A stretch of 64,000 nucleotides of DNA, from assembly GCA_016858145.1 (NCBI GenBank), contig JAEHOE010000101.1, positions 424,541-488,540 on the forward strand, read 5' to 3'. The position numbers and the translations under genes are program-made. Positions within the stretch are counted from its first letter, which is position 1. Every line of letters begins with the position of its first letter. This DNA comes from Edaphochlamys debaryana. Taxonomy: Eukaryota; Chlorophyta; Chlorophyceae; Chlamydomonadales. The notes below the pieces were generated by a model. It saw nothing but the letters and a program-made list of their open reading frames with translations, searched no databases and was not told the origin of the DNA. Positions 43,813 through 56,958 of this stretch are shown here, in pieces.

Positions 43813-46800
43813 TCACGGCAGCGCCATGATGTGCACCGACTGGTCCCTGTCCATGCACCTGACAGGGAGCGAAGGGGAGGGGGGAAGGGGAAGGGAGGAA
43901 TGGCGGGATCGCTCCCACCTCGTGTGATTTCAAAACTAGGACCAGCGGAGGCGGTTCCCCGGCCAGAACCCTCCCCCTCCCCTCCCCGCCCCCAACCCTA
44001 CCCGAGGCGATGTCAGGCCCGCTCTTCCTAGCTTTTAGTGTCTGGACACACGTCCTCTTAGCCCACGGAACATATGGGAGTTCACGGCTAATGCCCTTCT
44101 TCACGGCTGATGCCCGATTTCCCCCCCCCCCCCCCCCCCACCCCCCAAACCCACCTGTGGTCCTGGATGCGCTTCGATTTGTCACTGGCGAACACCAGGC
44201 GCTCCGCATCCAGCCAGGCCACGCCCTCCACGTTGCAGTACATCTATGTACGGCAGTAGTGCGGCAGTGCAGTACGACAGCAGAGATCAGCACGCGACGG
44301 GGCACGGGAGGAGAGGGCTATCGGGCGTGCGGCCTGCCCACCCTTGGCCTGCCCCTGTCGCCCCTTCCACCCCTGCCCCCCCTTCCCCCCACACGCACCT
44401 TCCAACAGTCGGCGGTGCGTGGGAAGTGGTAGATCTGTCCGTAGGGGCCCGATGTGTCGGCGCCCTCGGCGTGGACGAACTCCATGGCCTGGGGTGGAGG
44501 GGGGAATGGGGGGTTGGAGGGGAAGGAAGGGGGGGTGGAGGGGCGTGTGTATGCGCGTGCCGTGATGGGGGTCTCCGGCTGCGTGGGGTGCACGAATTCC
44601 ATGGCCTGGGTTGGAGGGGTTGGAGGGGAGGATATGTGAAGCAGAGCGGAGCGGGGGCGGGCTCAAGGATCTCACGGCTCTCCGCAGTACACCTCCCTGC
44701 CTAGTGCCTACCCCTCCCCTCTCCCCCTTGTGCCCTCGCCCTCGGCCCCTACGTGCCCTTCCCCCCCACGGCCCCTCCCCCCGCCCCCCCTCCGCTCACT
44801 GTCCAATCAAACTTGCCGATCCACACCGCTGCGTCCTCCTGACTCGTCACCGCCACGTCCTCACCGAACATGCCGCGGAAGTTGATGGCTGGGGTTCAGG
44901 GGGGCAGGGTTGAGGAAGAGGGGAAACCAGTCAAGCTGATTGCTGTGTAGAAAAGGGGCTCAAGGAAGAAGGCAATGGACGGGCGGAGGGGCGTCGAGAT
45001 TGCGGACGATGACTGCTGCGGCATGCCGCATCACCCCCTCCTCTGATCCCAGATCCCCCCACCCCCCCGGCCCCACCCGAGTAGTCGAGCAGGAAGGCGT
45101 CCTCGGGCAGCTTGATCACCCTCTTGACGTTCCACCTGGCCGGACGGAATCCAGGATCCAGGATCCAGGGTTGTGGGTTCAGGGTCCAGGACAGGGATAC
45201 GGATTGTGGGTCGGGAAAGGATGCAAAGGGGTACACTGTGGAACATTGACGGACTGGGGTCCTGAGAGAGGAGGTGTGGCGACATTGTGTGGGTGCATGT
45301 CTGCTGTCGCCAGCTCATATCAGGGGGATCACATGGCGTGCGGGGACACGCTCTAAGCCGTGAGTGGTCAGCCCGAGCCCTGCGCTGTAACCTTATAACC
45401 TTGTGCCATACCGGTCGTTTCGAGGACGCACATTGGACCACGCTAAAGACCTGGTCGGCCCTTTCCTCCTTCCCCAACTACACCGGACGCAGTGCTGCCG
45501 TACAACGCCGTGCCGTACACGTGCCGTACACACACCTGCACTCGTCGTGCTCGTCCGTGGGGTCAGCGCCCTGGTACTCGGCCCACACAAGGCGGCCGTG
45601 GCCGCGCTGGGGTTTTAGGTTTGGTCAAGGGAGGGAAAAATCGAGGTGGAGACGGATATGGAAGGTCCAACAGAGGCACAAGCCGTCATAGGAGGGAGGA
45701 AGGAGAGGGCAGCGCACAGGGGGAATGTGTGGGAGTATTCCGTGAGGTTGCCTGCGCAGCCACCCCTGGCAAGGCCTTCCATCCACCCCCACCCCCCGCC
45801 CTACGGCCGCACCTGAAGGCCGGGCGGGTCGGGGCCGAGAATGGTCTTGCAGTGGTTGCCTGCACGGAGTGGGGGGCGGGGGAGGGGGGGGAGGTGAGTA
45901 GTAGGGCGTCGGAGGTAGGGTGAACGGCGTTCCCGGGCCAGGGCAGGGCGCTGACCCCATCACTCCCCCAGCGGGGTGTGCCAAGGGCTGCTCCCGGGTG
46001 TGAGCCGGGAATCACACTGTAGGCTTGACAGGCCTCAACCTCCCCCGACCGTTCCCTTGCGCCTCCATTGCTTTCTTGGTCACGCCGTTCTCTCAACCCC
46101 GCCATACCCCTCCTTCCCTTGGCCTTCCTCTTCCCTCCCCCCCAGCCCACTAAGCCCTACACCCACTCACTCTCGCACATGCCCAGCATCTGCCGCTTGC
46201 CGTCGCGTGTGAACACGTACAGAGACTCGAAGCCCTTGTTCACGTCCTGGGGGAGGGGGCCGGCGGGAGGAGGAAGGGCGTCGAGGTTGTTACCTGGCCT
46301 GGCGACGCACCACGCCCCGCTCAACCGCCGCGACAGCCCAACGACCAACCGAAGGGAGAAAGGGGGGAGGGTGTTGGCCTGGTTACACGCCACGCCCTGC
46401 CCAACCGCCACGGACCTGCAGTTGGAAGCGGACGATGCACTTCTCGAGCACCTGAGGGTACACCGGGAGAGAGGGACAGGAGCACTCTGGCACCGCAGGT
46501 GTAGATTGGGAAATCCCGCGTACAACGCTGAGGGATAACCGAAACCGAAACCTCAGCGGTGTTTTGCCGAAAGGGGCCCAGGGGCCCACAGCCAGTGGCC
46601 AGGGGCAGCTCGAGGCGGTTGCTAACCAAAACCAAAACCAACCGTGTACGTGTTGCCGTCCTCGCTCAGCTTGAGCTGCTCCGTCAGCGGCACCAGGCCG
46701 TGCTCGTCATGCTCGAACGACTCGCGCAGTACGAAGAAAGTGTCACTCTCGTCGTCGTACGAAATCCCCTACGGTTAGAAACCGGCAATTGCAGGTTACC

Positions 46801-48754
46801 GTTAGCGGTTCTGTCGACATGGCAGTGGCCAATCATGTCGGTCGCACCGTGTGCTCTGGCGCCCCAACATCTCTGCGCTCAGCCCGGGGCCCGCTGCCCC
46901 TGGCCCTCTTCCGTGTCCCTCCCTTCTTCCGTTTGCTGACGCCCGTGCGCCATCTGTCCCGTGCGCCCCCCTGCGCCCCCCCCCCCACCTCGAACTGGCT
47001 CTCATCCCCCACGGGCCCGACCAGGTGATTCTCAGGGCCACGGAAACTGCGGGAAGGTGGCAGGGCAGAGGGGGGTGGGGATGGAGTAAGATAGGGAGGG
47101 ATCGCGTACAACATACTCTCTCCTCACAGAGCAGCTGCGGTACGGCCTGCACGAGGCAGCAGGCGTGACCACATACAGTACCAGGCGCCTGGCGCCCATG
47201 CGCCGGGGCCCATTGCCCTGCGTCCCGACCGCACCTGAAGCGGAGATCAATCTGGCCCAGAGACCTGCGGGATGGAATGGGCGTGGACGCAAGTCAGGTG
47301 GCGGAAGCAAAGGCCGATATGGGCTCAGCGTTTTGGCAATCAGGTACCGGGCACCGCACCGCACGTGTGTAGGCCGTTCGGCACACGCATGCCAACCTCA
47401 GACCGCCAACTGCCACGGCTCACCTGAGACTGTCAAAGACCACCCAGTAAGAGCCCTTGGCGTACGTAATGCCGCTGCCCTCGAAGCGGCGGGTGCGCTG
47501 TTGGGCGGGGGGGCGTGAAAAGGGGTAAGTGCTGCTGAGCGGGTGGAAAGGGAGGTCGTCGAGGGTTGAGGAATTGTACGGAGAAGGAGTGCCTTGGACT
47601 CAGCAGGGAGCGTGCGGAGGTGCCGGGGGACAGTGGCCTTTCCGGCCTAGCCCCCCCAGCCCAGCCCTGCAGCCCCCGCCTCCGAAGCCCTCAGGCCCCC
47701 CTCCCGCTCCCCTGCCCTTACCCCTCCCCCACCCATGACCCCCTTCCTCCTCACCTGCAGCTCGGGGAACAGACCCACGAAGGGCATCTCCTTGACCACC
47801 TTGAGAGTGCGCCTGGAGCAGGGGGAGGGGTTCGCAGTTTCGGTTTTGGGGCGGGTTATGAGATCGAGCGGTAGTGGTACCGTACAGTGGAGAGCCCAGA
47901 CCGAGCGCGCGGCACAACTCCTGGCCCTATCAGCGGTACATCCACCGACCGCACGTGCCTTCCGTCACCCGCCCATCCTACTCTGTCCACCCCCCCACCC
48001 CTCCCACCCCTCACTGAGCTTACTTGCGGTAGCGGTTCTTGTGGCTGAGGGGTTGGGGCGGCGGAGCCGGGTGGAGGGGGGCCGGGGTCAGGGGCGGGGA
48101 CAGGCGGGGTTGAGGGGCGCGCGTGACTAGGGCTTCGGAGTGTGCGAATGCGGTTTCGGTAGCAAGACTTGCACAGCCACGCGTACGTCGGCCTTGCCAC
48201 GCGTTATATGTCTCAGGGGCTAGCGTTTGGCGCAAACTTTGGGGCGCCAAACCGGAGGGACGTATGTGGAGGGACTGGGACGTACGCAGCACTGGACAGG
48301 CTGGCGAAACCGGCGCCGTCGGCCCCAGCCCACAGCGCTGCACCGGTCTTACCAGAACGCGTCGTCGCCTTCGGGGGTGTCACCACGGACCCGAGCGCCC
48401 AACAGCAGGAAGCTGCGTTGCGGAAACGACAGCGGGGGTGATGATGGTGCATGTGCACTGGACTTGCACGTGTCCAAAGGCCGGACGCGGTGGTGCTTGC
48501 CGGCGACCGGCCGCATGCCCTCACCTGACGTCGGTCATGCCCTCAGAGTCCATCCCCTTTGCATCGTCCTGGTCGTCGGAATCGAGCTCCCGAATGGCAT
48601 TCGCCGGCTCCTGCCTCGCTCCGACAGCACCAGCGGCTGACGTCTGCAGCTTCGTCGACGTCTGGTGCTCGTCCGAAAAGCCAATACGCACGCAGGTGGA
48701 GGAAACGGCAAGCAAGGCAATGCCCACCAACAGGAGCTGCAGTCTCAGCCCCAT
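43813..48754 (-). CDS. Secreted or lumenal beta-propeller-like protein (SdiA-regulated/YjiK-like pattern)
   Basis: Seventeen exons join in phase to about 419 residues: 48525-48754, 48353-48412, 48024-48044, 47755-47812, 47424-47497, 47235-47264, 46989-47046, 46643-46768, 46416-46451, 46171-46246, 45813-45859, 45536-45606, 45077-45135, 44800-44888, 44399-44488, 44155-44243, 43813-43858. The N-terminus is a signal peptide or anchor (MGLRLQLLLVGIALLAVSS). Blade-like repeats follow, each with a G-hydrophobic strand and an aromatic/VFD strand: GSGITYAKGSYWVVFDSL, FEGISYDDESDTFFVLRES, VEGVAWLDAERLVFASDKSK. The pattern resembles the YjiK/phytase-like propeller but no catalytic residues can be named. 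One exon is only 21 nt. Function unknown. Confidence 0.78.
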
Positions 48755-49506
48755 CCTTGTTAACTACGTAACCGAGACAAGTGAGTCTGTATGTGACGTC
48801 GGTATGGACGCGTTGTTGGAATGCTGCACATGTTTGCCACGCGAAAGTACGCACTCGGGATCCAACGGGCGTTGCGACACAACACAGTCGAGTTTACAAC
48901 AGCTCGAACACGATGGGCATGCTACAGGATGCCTGTAAGCAACAATTCTCATGCGTGCGAACCCTCAGCCAGCCAGGGGAGGTGCAGCTGTCAAGCTGAG
49001 TGCCGGTCCAAGCCTGCATATGCCGACATAGCGCCCAGGAGCTCACTGTGGCAAGCGGGGAGGCTCACAGGAGGAGGGAAGAAGGCCAGGGCGCAGAGCA
49101 GCCTGTAGAGACCGCGCAGGTGGGCCGCGGGGTTGGCGGGGAACGGCCCGTGTGTATCGCCGGCCGTGTGGAGCCCCACCACCTCACCGGCCTCTCCTGC
49201 CTCGCAAAAGTTAAGGTTATAATCAAGTCTGTGCTCACTGCAACTTACTAGCTGCTCGCGGGCCTGTTTCGTGCTGGCTGAGGAAGTGGTCCTCGCCTCA
49301 CCACAAAGAGCCCATATCGTCGCGATAAGGAGCGCTGGTCCCACCATCTGCTCCACATCAGCAAGTATCTGCAATTCGCCAAGCACGACAATTTCACGCG
49401 GGCGCGTGTGTTGGTGTGCGCCAGCCATCCTTGCACCCATCCTGGCACCCGAGCGACACGCTGACTTTGCGGTATCCGATCTCCAGCAAACTTCTCTCTC
49501 GGCGCC
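48755..49506. other. Divergent promoter region (propeller-like gene / SET gene)
   Basis: About 750 bp between divergent start codons. No gene or clear element was recognised. Confidence 0.5.
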
Positions 49507-52500
49507 ATGCGCGCCTCGGCACCAGCGCACGGCGCGCTGCCAGCGCGGTGGTGGCCCGGCGCTAGACACGTCCGCGGCTGCTCGCGACCACGCGGCGCCA
49601 CATCCGCACGAGCCGCGACAATCGAGCTAGAGGCACCGCCCGCGGTGGCGCAGCGCGACGCGCTCGCACTGCTGGCCTATGCGGCTAACAGCCCGCTGGT
49701 GGTCGGCGAGGGCCCGCGCGGGCGGGGCCTCTTCACCGCCGTGCCCTCTGCGGCTGGAGAGCCGCTGATATCGCTCCCCGCTATCCTCACCCTGCTGGTC
49801 CCCGACCCTGACAACGATAGTGATGCAGAGGAGGGTGGTGGATACGGCCAGGACCCCGAGGGCTGGTACCCCGGCTTTCTTGCTCGCTGGCAGGTGAGGA
49901 AAAGGTCGAGGATGGCTCGTTGGGCTGCACGACGAACCCCCCGGGCATGACTCCCGTTCTAGCGTACCCACCGCCCTCCAGCTCCTCACGCTCCTCACTC
50001 TAGAAGCTGATCTTAAGCTATGGTTAGCTGCCATTGGGCTACCTTGCGCTCATGTAAACCATAGCTGGCAGCCCTGCGTCCCCCCCTCACTCCCCACCCT
50101 CACCCCCACCCTCACCCCCACCCTCACCCCCACCCTCACCCCCACCCCCACCCGCCAGGCTCACCACGGCCTGCGCCTGCCCCCCTCCCTCGCCGAGCTC
50201 CTGTCAGACTCCGAGAGCCTCCCCGCGCCCGTGCGCCTGGCGGTGTGGATGGCGTGGCTGCTGAGGCAGACGGCGGCGGCGGCGGACGCGGGGGCAGCGG
50301 AGTGGGCTGCAGCGGGGTCGGGGGCGCAAGGGGCGGGGGCGCTGCCCCGGGGCCTTCCATGGTGGCGGGCGTATGCCTCCAGCCTGCCCCCGCCCCGGGA
50401 CGTGACGTGTCTGGCGCTGTTCGGGGAGGAGGAGGCGGCCCTACTGCAGGTGGGCGTGTGTGTGGGAGCGGGGGCAGTCGTGGGGAGGAGAGTGGGTTTT
50501 GGGGAGGGGGAAAGGGGGAGGAAGGGAGAGGGGGAGGGGAGGAGGAGGAGGCCCTGCTGCAGGTGCGGAGGTTTGGGCGGACTGCTGGGGAGGAGGCAGC
50601 CACCTGGCTCAGGGCCCCCGGAGCGCGAATGCCCTGGAATTCCGCCCACCCGGCACACCTCAACACCGAACCTTCCCCTCCCTTTCCCCTAAACCGAACC
50701 CCCCCCCCGCCTCCAGGTCCCCTCCTACACCGCCCAGTGGGCCTCCACCCGCGCCGCCCTCACCCGCCTGGCCGCTGCCCTGAGGGAGGACGACGTGCTG
50801 GGCTCCGCCGCCGCCGGGCAGCCGCCCCCTTCGGTTGCGGAGCTGGCGTGGGCCTACTCCATGGCAACGTCGCGCTGCTTCCACGCGCCAGGTGGGGGTG
50901 GGGGGGAGGCCAGGGAGGCGGGTTAGACTCAGCACATGACGTAGGGGGCGACCGCGCTGTGCTTCCACGTGGGGTTGGCCTGAGGCGTGGGGCATGGGGG
51001 CCAGAAGGAGTGCCGTTCGGTGCATTTGAGGAAGCGGGGGAGGCGGAGCGGCCCGACTGCAGGGCCACAGGGCTGCAGAGGCGCTGCCCACGACAGTGCC
51101 GGTGCGGCGCAATCTAGGGCGAGCGCTGTAACAAGGCTTCCGTCCGTATACCCGCATGAATCCGTTGATGCTTCACTATCAGCGAGCGCTTCAGGAAGCT
51201 TGACTTCATCATGTGTTTTCACACACAGGCAAGATGATGATGGTCCCCTGGGCGGACCTCGGGAACCACTTCCCGCTCTGGGCATCGACTGCCGTGCCGC
51301 ACTGGGAGTCGGCGGCAGAGGCCGTCGCGACGGCGGCCATGGGCCAGGCGGGGAGCTCGGGGGGGCCGATGGCTTGGCACGAGGACTGCTTCCAGTTCAG
51401 GGCCAGACGTGATCTGCCCGCGGGGACCGAGGTTGGCATCTGGTGAGTACTGCGTAGGGCCTCAACGGGGCCCTAGCCCTAGGCACCTAGATAGCCCGGT
51501 CGGTCCCTGTCGGTTAATGCCAATGGCCGGCACGGGCGTCTAGTTGTCCGGCTCCCTCCTGACTGGCTAGGCGTCCGGGTCGGGTGCAACGCTTGGCGTT
51601 CTTCTGGCCTAAGGTGCAACGCTTGTTGGCCAGATGCACAACGCGTGGTGCACTCCTGGCCAAGTGGGGAGCCAGTCAGTCGGCTGGAGCTCGCAAGGCG
51701 CCACCGATGGCGCTCCGCCGTTGATAGCGCTGGGCAGGGGACAAGAGCTCTGGCCGGCATCTTTCCACCGGAAAGAAGGACAAGAGCCCTGAGCCTCCCG
51801 CGGGCTCACTCCCGGCCCCTGACTACCCACCTCTTCGCCACGTCAGCTTACCTTCCCCCGCTACCCACCTCCGCTACCCTGTCCCCAGCTACTCGGAGGG
51901 ACCCAACGACGAGCAGCTGGCCAGCTACGGCTTCGTACGGCAGGTACGAACACGTGGGGGCCACTGGATCTGTCACCGGGGTCATGGACTTATGTCGGCG
52001 TGGTTGGAACGCAGGGTGAACCCAAGGATGCCTGTTGCTACGCGCTTAGGTATTCGTTGCCGCTTGGTTGCCCCCTAGGCCGTCGCTGGCCACTTGGCCT
52101 GGCGCCTTTGGCCCCTGGCGCATAACCAAGCAACAGCACGGCCCTGTGTGACGCGGAAGCCCCTCCCTGTGATACCCCTGCCCCTACCGCAGGCCAACCC
52201 CTACGACCGCATCCTGCTAGAGCCCTTCAGCAGCAGCAGCGAGGAGGCGGACGCGGTAGCAGCGGCGCCGTCGACGTCGGGATCGGGTGGGGCCTTATCG
52301 CGCTCAAGCGACCACCCGCACCATGCAGACCCAGCCCCAGCGCCGGCCCATGTGCTCACGGGTTATCTGAAACCCGCCACCGCATGCACCTCGCTCTCTC
52401 GCGCCCGGTATGTTCCGTAAGGCAGGCTCGTAACCCTCTAACCGCGCGGCCGCTGCTGTCCTCTGTCCCCTCAGGCCACTCGCTCTGTTGGCCCGCGGTC

Positions 52501-53480
52501 GTAGCGGCCGCCGGGTTCTGGGCCCCGCGTGACGCCGACGGCGCCGCCGCCGCACTGGCGGTGGCCGCCCTCGACGGCGGCGCCGCCTACGCCGCCAACC
52601 CACTCACCGCGTCCGCTGACGCGATCGAGCAGGCCCAGCTGCGCCCACGTGGGCCCACGGCGGTTAGTGCCTTCGCCGCCGCCACCGTTGCCCTCAAAGA
52701 CGGTTTGGGCGGCGGCGGATTCGGAGCCGACGGCCGGCTCTCGCTTATCCGGCGGCGCGCCGCTCTGCTGTCGCTGCCACACTCGTTCGCGGATGCGGCG
52801 GCGCTGGCGGCGGAGGGGCTGGGTCAGAACGCGGCGCCGGTGGCGGAGCTGCGGCGGCGACGGGGCGGGTCGCGGGGGGCGATGGAGGCAGAGATGAGGG
52901 AGGTGGAGCGGCTGCAGGTGGGGGACAGGGAGGGGGAAGGACGGGGATATGACTTGCACAGGAGCTCTTTACCGGTACACAGTCAGGGTGCATGGTCGCT
53001 GGACGGCCCTCTTCACCTGTTCCGTCGCTTGCCCCCGTCCACTCCCACCGCTGCACTCCCACCCGCCCTACCGCCCCGCAGGCTCTGGTTTCGGAGCGGC
53101 TGGCGGAGCTCGGCAGCAGCCTGGAGCACGACGAGGCCCTGTGGACGGCGCTGACGGGGGAAGATCCCGCCGCCGCCGCCGCTGCCGCCGCCGCCACCCA
53201 GCTCCAAGAGGCCGCCGCCAGCGCCGCCGCCGCCATGGGCCCCCTCGGTCCCCTCTTTGCCTCCCTGGCGGCCTCCTCGCCGCCACCCCCGATGTTTGCC
53301 AAGCCGGCCGCAGCCGCGCGCCGGGAGCCTGTCGTACTGGATCCTGCCGTACGGGAGATGCACGACAGCCCGCGCGGGCGTACGGCACTGATTGCGCGGC
53401 TGGAGGTGAAGCGGATCCTGGCGGAGGCGGCGGACATTCTGGCCACGTACCGCAGGGTGGTGGAGGCGGCGCTGGGGTGA
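49507..53480 (+). CDS. SET-domain protein lysine methyltransferase, Rubisco-LSMT/SETD3-6 type
   Basis: Eight exons join in phase to about 710 residues: 49507-49893, 50159-50449, 50717-50891, 51229-51442, 51889-51943, 52193-52361, 52475-52917, 53082-53480. The N-terminus is Arg/Ala-rich and acid-poor (MRASAPAHGALPARWW), a plausible chloroplast transit peptide. The SET domain begins at GRGLFTAVPSAAGEPLISLP. It is split by a long insert as in RLSMT proteins and contains PWADLGNHF (the D..NH motif) and YSEGPNDEQLASYGFV (the tyrosine and YGF end). The C-terminal ~200 residues fit the substrate-binding domain (DPAVREMHDS, LIARLEVKRIL). Such enzymes trimethylate lysines on Rubisco, aldolase or ribosomal proteins; the substrate here is unknown. 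Ala-rich inserts inflate the C-terminal domain. Confidence 0.88.
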
Positions 53481-53853
53481 GGAAGAGGCAATCTGGAACG
53501 AAGCGACACGATATGGGCATGTTGGGATCTGGGCGGGATTCTTCTCCATGTTCTTGTGGTGCTATGGCTTACAAATTTCATGCCATGGTGCTTGGGGTGA
53601 CGCGTGTGTCTGTCTCCAACGATGGCAACGCGGTCCCTGGGCTCCTTTGCGGTATCCGATCTAGTCAGATTTGTCAGGTTGTCAGGTTTGTTGAGCCTGC
53701 CCTGCTGTCTGCCTGCTGAGAGGTGTCTTGCTTCTGTTATCGCTCGCTCGACGCGTGCCGCTGCGCAATAGCTTTAGGACCCTGGACAAATAGTTCTAGA
53801 GGACCCTGGACCTCCCCAGGTTGGCTGGTGGGCCGCGTGGAGCCGTGTGGCCA

Positions 53854-54038
53854 GCACCGGCGCTTACCAGCGCCGGTGCGCCCAGGCAAGCCGTCGGCGG
53901 CGCCAGGGGCCTCTCCTCGTAGCCCCTGGGCGTTCGGCAGGCCGCGTGGCGGGGGCCGGGAGCCCGAGCCTCACGGCTCGGGCAGGGCCCGCGCCACTTT
54001 CCGACAGCCTCGGTGGGGCCCTGCGCGGGCCACCGAGG
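53854..54038. repeat. Cluster of short perfect hairpins
   Basis: Four perfect inverted repeats within 185 bp. Stem 53,854-53,863 pairs with 53,870-53,879 (10 bp, loop 6). Stem near 53,903-53,912 pairs with about 53,920-53,930. Stem 53,962-53,970 pairs with 53,975-53,983 (9 bp, loop TCAC). Stem 54,008-54,016 pairs with 54,030-54,038 (9 bp). No coding sense. The preceding 53,481-53,853 shows nothing recognisable. Confidence 0.75.
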
Positions 54039-54519
54039 GAGGCCTGGTCCCGGGATGGGCAGGCCCAGGTGTCGGAAGGCCAATGTGGTACGGCAGGCCC
54101 AGGTGAGGCCAGCAGCGAGCCGCTCTTCAAGGCCCAGACTCGGCATTTCGTTTTTTTGGGCTGAGCCACCGCCGTTAGGCTCTTCGGGCGGCGAAGCCCC
54201 CCAGGATTACCCCGTGTCGGCGTGCGTGCGTGCCTGCGTCACACATAAACATGCGATTCACGCCTGGCCCGCGATGCCACAAGCTTTACTTTCGTTATCC
54301 CTATCGCTTGTGATTAAGAGCAGGGAAAGTTATCGACCCTGCGCTGGCTGAGATCGACCAGACAGTATCGGGCCGGCCCAGTCTAGACCAGGCACTCTAC
54401 CTGCTCCGCTGCTAGCCTCAAACTCTACTTCTGTTCACCAAAACGTGCCAGGGTCACCAAAACGTGCTGGTCTCTGTCCCTGTCGCTGGTCCCAGCGCTC
54501 GCGGCTAGTGCCGCCTCGC

Positions 54520-54557
54520 CTGGTCCGGGCGCTAGCCTTGCGAGGCGCCCGGACCAG
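54520..54557. repeat. Perfect 13-bp hairpin inside the TIR element
   Basis: CTGGTCCGGGCGC (54,520-54,532) pairs exactly with 54,545-54,557 across a 12-nt loop. Confidence 0.85.
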
Positions 54558-56958
54558 TCACGATGGTCGAGGAGGATAGCGATGAAGGTGCGCTGTGCTG
54601 CGCGCAGTGCTGGGCTTCAGCCGGCCGGCCGCGCTGGAGCGGCCGCCGGCCGTGGACCCGGGCTGAGCGCCCAAAAGCAGCGGCTGCGGCGGAGGGAGAG
54701 ATGTAGCGGGTGGCGTGTGGGCAGTAGCGGATTGGAGACGGACATCTTCTCTTCCTATCTTGTGGAGGGTGCATGTTTTTGTGCACCCAACCCAACGGCC
54801 AAGTCCGGCATTGCGGGGTTGCGAAGGCCCCCAACTTATGGCGGCGTGGGTTCAGTCCTTGCGCTGTGGGGCGTAGTGCTTGATTGCGCGGCCCCAGTGC
54901 TGCCCGGCCTCGCGGGGTTTGGGGCTCAGCCCTTTTCCCTGTCCTGAGGAGGACAGACACACCTTGTTAACTTTATTTTACTGCTCCCCTATTTCCTGTT
55001 TCCCTTACTGCTCTCCAAAGCTCTCAGACTTTAAACTACTCTCCGGCTCTGTTAATCGGCTGCGTCGGACTGATCACCCGTCGCTTGGAACACTCGGTAC
55101 TGTAAGGTCTCCGAAATAAATACACGCCCAAGGCCCCAAGACCCACAGCACTAGGTTTGGACGCTGATCGCTGCAGCCCCCACGCAGCTGATCGCCCCCG
55201 TTTCAGCAGAGCTAGGCTAGCCTCGGCCCGGCTAGTCCATCTCGTCGTCAAGGCAGGAGGTCGCGCCCCTGTCGCGTGGACGTGCAGCGGTACCATCCCT
55301 CTGTCCACAACTCATTCCCAAGAGCTCCGGCGCGGCGGTACAGCCTCTCCATCTCCGGCACCGCCCCGGTTCCCCCCAGGTTCGTGTGACTAAGCCTCCG
55401 TTCCTGCGCGCGTGAACTCCCCCAGCAGCCACTAGGACCGGCAGGTGATTAGCCCCTGCTCGCGTCAGGCCAGTGCACTAGTCCAGCAGCTTGTGTGCCG
55501 CCCCCCATCTAGGGTAGCCTCCTGCGGACCCGGCTTCAGCGTAGGCAGCCGCCAGTCGGCCCTGATAGTAGTGCACCAGTCCGAGGTTCGTGTGACTAAG
55601 CCTCCCGAATCTACCAGTGGACCCCCAGCCGTCGGTTATCGCAGCCAGCCTCTCTTCCTCTCGTCACCTGCCCCGATTGGCATCCCAGCGGCAGCAGGCC
55701 CGCGCGACTAAGCCTCCGTCCCTGCCAGCCCATACCTCAGGCGTTCCCTGAGGGGAGCAGCAGCGCCCCCCTCGCAGGCAACAGCCCAGCCGTTCGGATA
55801 CAGCCGTTCCGGACCCCTTCTTCCCAGACCGCACAGCAGGAGCCCCCACTCCAGACCTTCAGCTCTCTGCTCGGTCCGCCTTCAGCGGGCCCCCTTCCGG
55901 TTCTAGGGGAGCCGAGCGCCAGCGAGGCGACAGCAGCCTCTGCTCGCCACAGCTCTCGACCGCCAGGGCTTCGTGTCACCCAACTTCGCCCTAGGCCCTC
56001 TTACCCCTCGATCCCCAGGTTCAACACCCGCCTCGCCTGGGCGCTAATCAATCAACCTTCCCCGTCAGGCGTTTTCCGCCGCCTGTACGTGGTGTAAACC
56101 GCTTCCGCTCAACTTCCAGCTCGTGGTACTTCGTGGTTATCCGCACGCCACTTCCCGTTCGTCTCTACACGACTCGACCCGGCTTGTGGGGTGTCTCCTT
56201 ACATCCCCTTGCCGCACGCGTTTGGAGGCTTCGCAAACGGTCCAAGGGGCGCGGCAGCTACACCTTCGACAGTAAGTAGACTTCATCAGAAAGCAGCGCG
56301 CACGACAAGCGCTGGGCGCCCCCATGGGGGCGAAAAAGGGCTGAGCCCCTCACCCATGCATCTGCTACGCGACCCGTTCCCCGTGGTAACCGTGGGCGCA
56401 CTATACTCCAACCGAGCTTCAACGCGTAATTAGCAGGTTGTCGGGGGACTCGCACCCCTCGGCACAGACTTAGCTGCCCGGTCTTATCTACACGGACACC
56501 GATCTGCCACCTCCTAGCCACCGCTACCCGCCACCACCCTGCGCGCCGCCAGCCGCCGCGCCAGCGACTCCGGCTGGCGGGTGCCGGCACAGCGCCGCCG
56601 GGCGCTGCTCGTGCACAGCGCCCATGTAAGTCAGGTAGCAGATGTTTGGTGGCCGAGTTGGCGTCGCGAGCCTGTCGGGAGAATCGGGAGAAGGGTCAAC
56701 TGGTGGAGTTGGCAATTGGTCGAGAAGTCAACATGTGCACGGAAGAGCAAAGGACGGGGGGTTGCGGGCACGCGCGGGGGTGTTCGGGGCTGCGGGGCTG
56801 CGCGGGGATGGAGGATGGATGGGTGGATGGATGGCTCGGGGGGGATGGCTCGGAGGATGGGTGGTGGGATGGCTCGGAAAAGCGGCTGGCCCCGCAGGTG
56901 CTTTATGTGCGCGCAGGGGGGCATTTGGGGAAGCAAGGCGTCAGCGAATCGCGAAGGA

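Noticed and set aside
54576..54705. Small ORF near the left end of the TIR element
   Set aside because: About 48 codons of low-complexity sequence over a palindromic stretch; no support.
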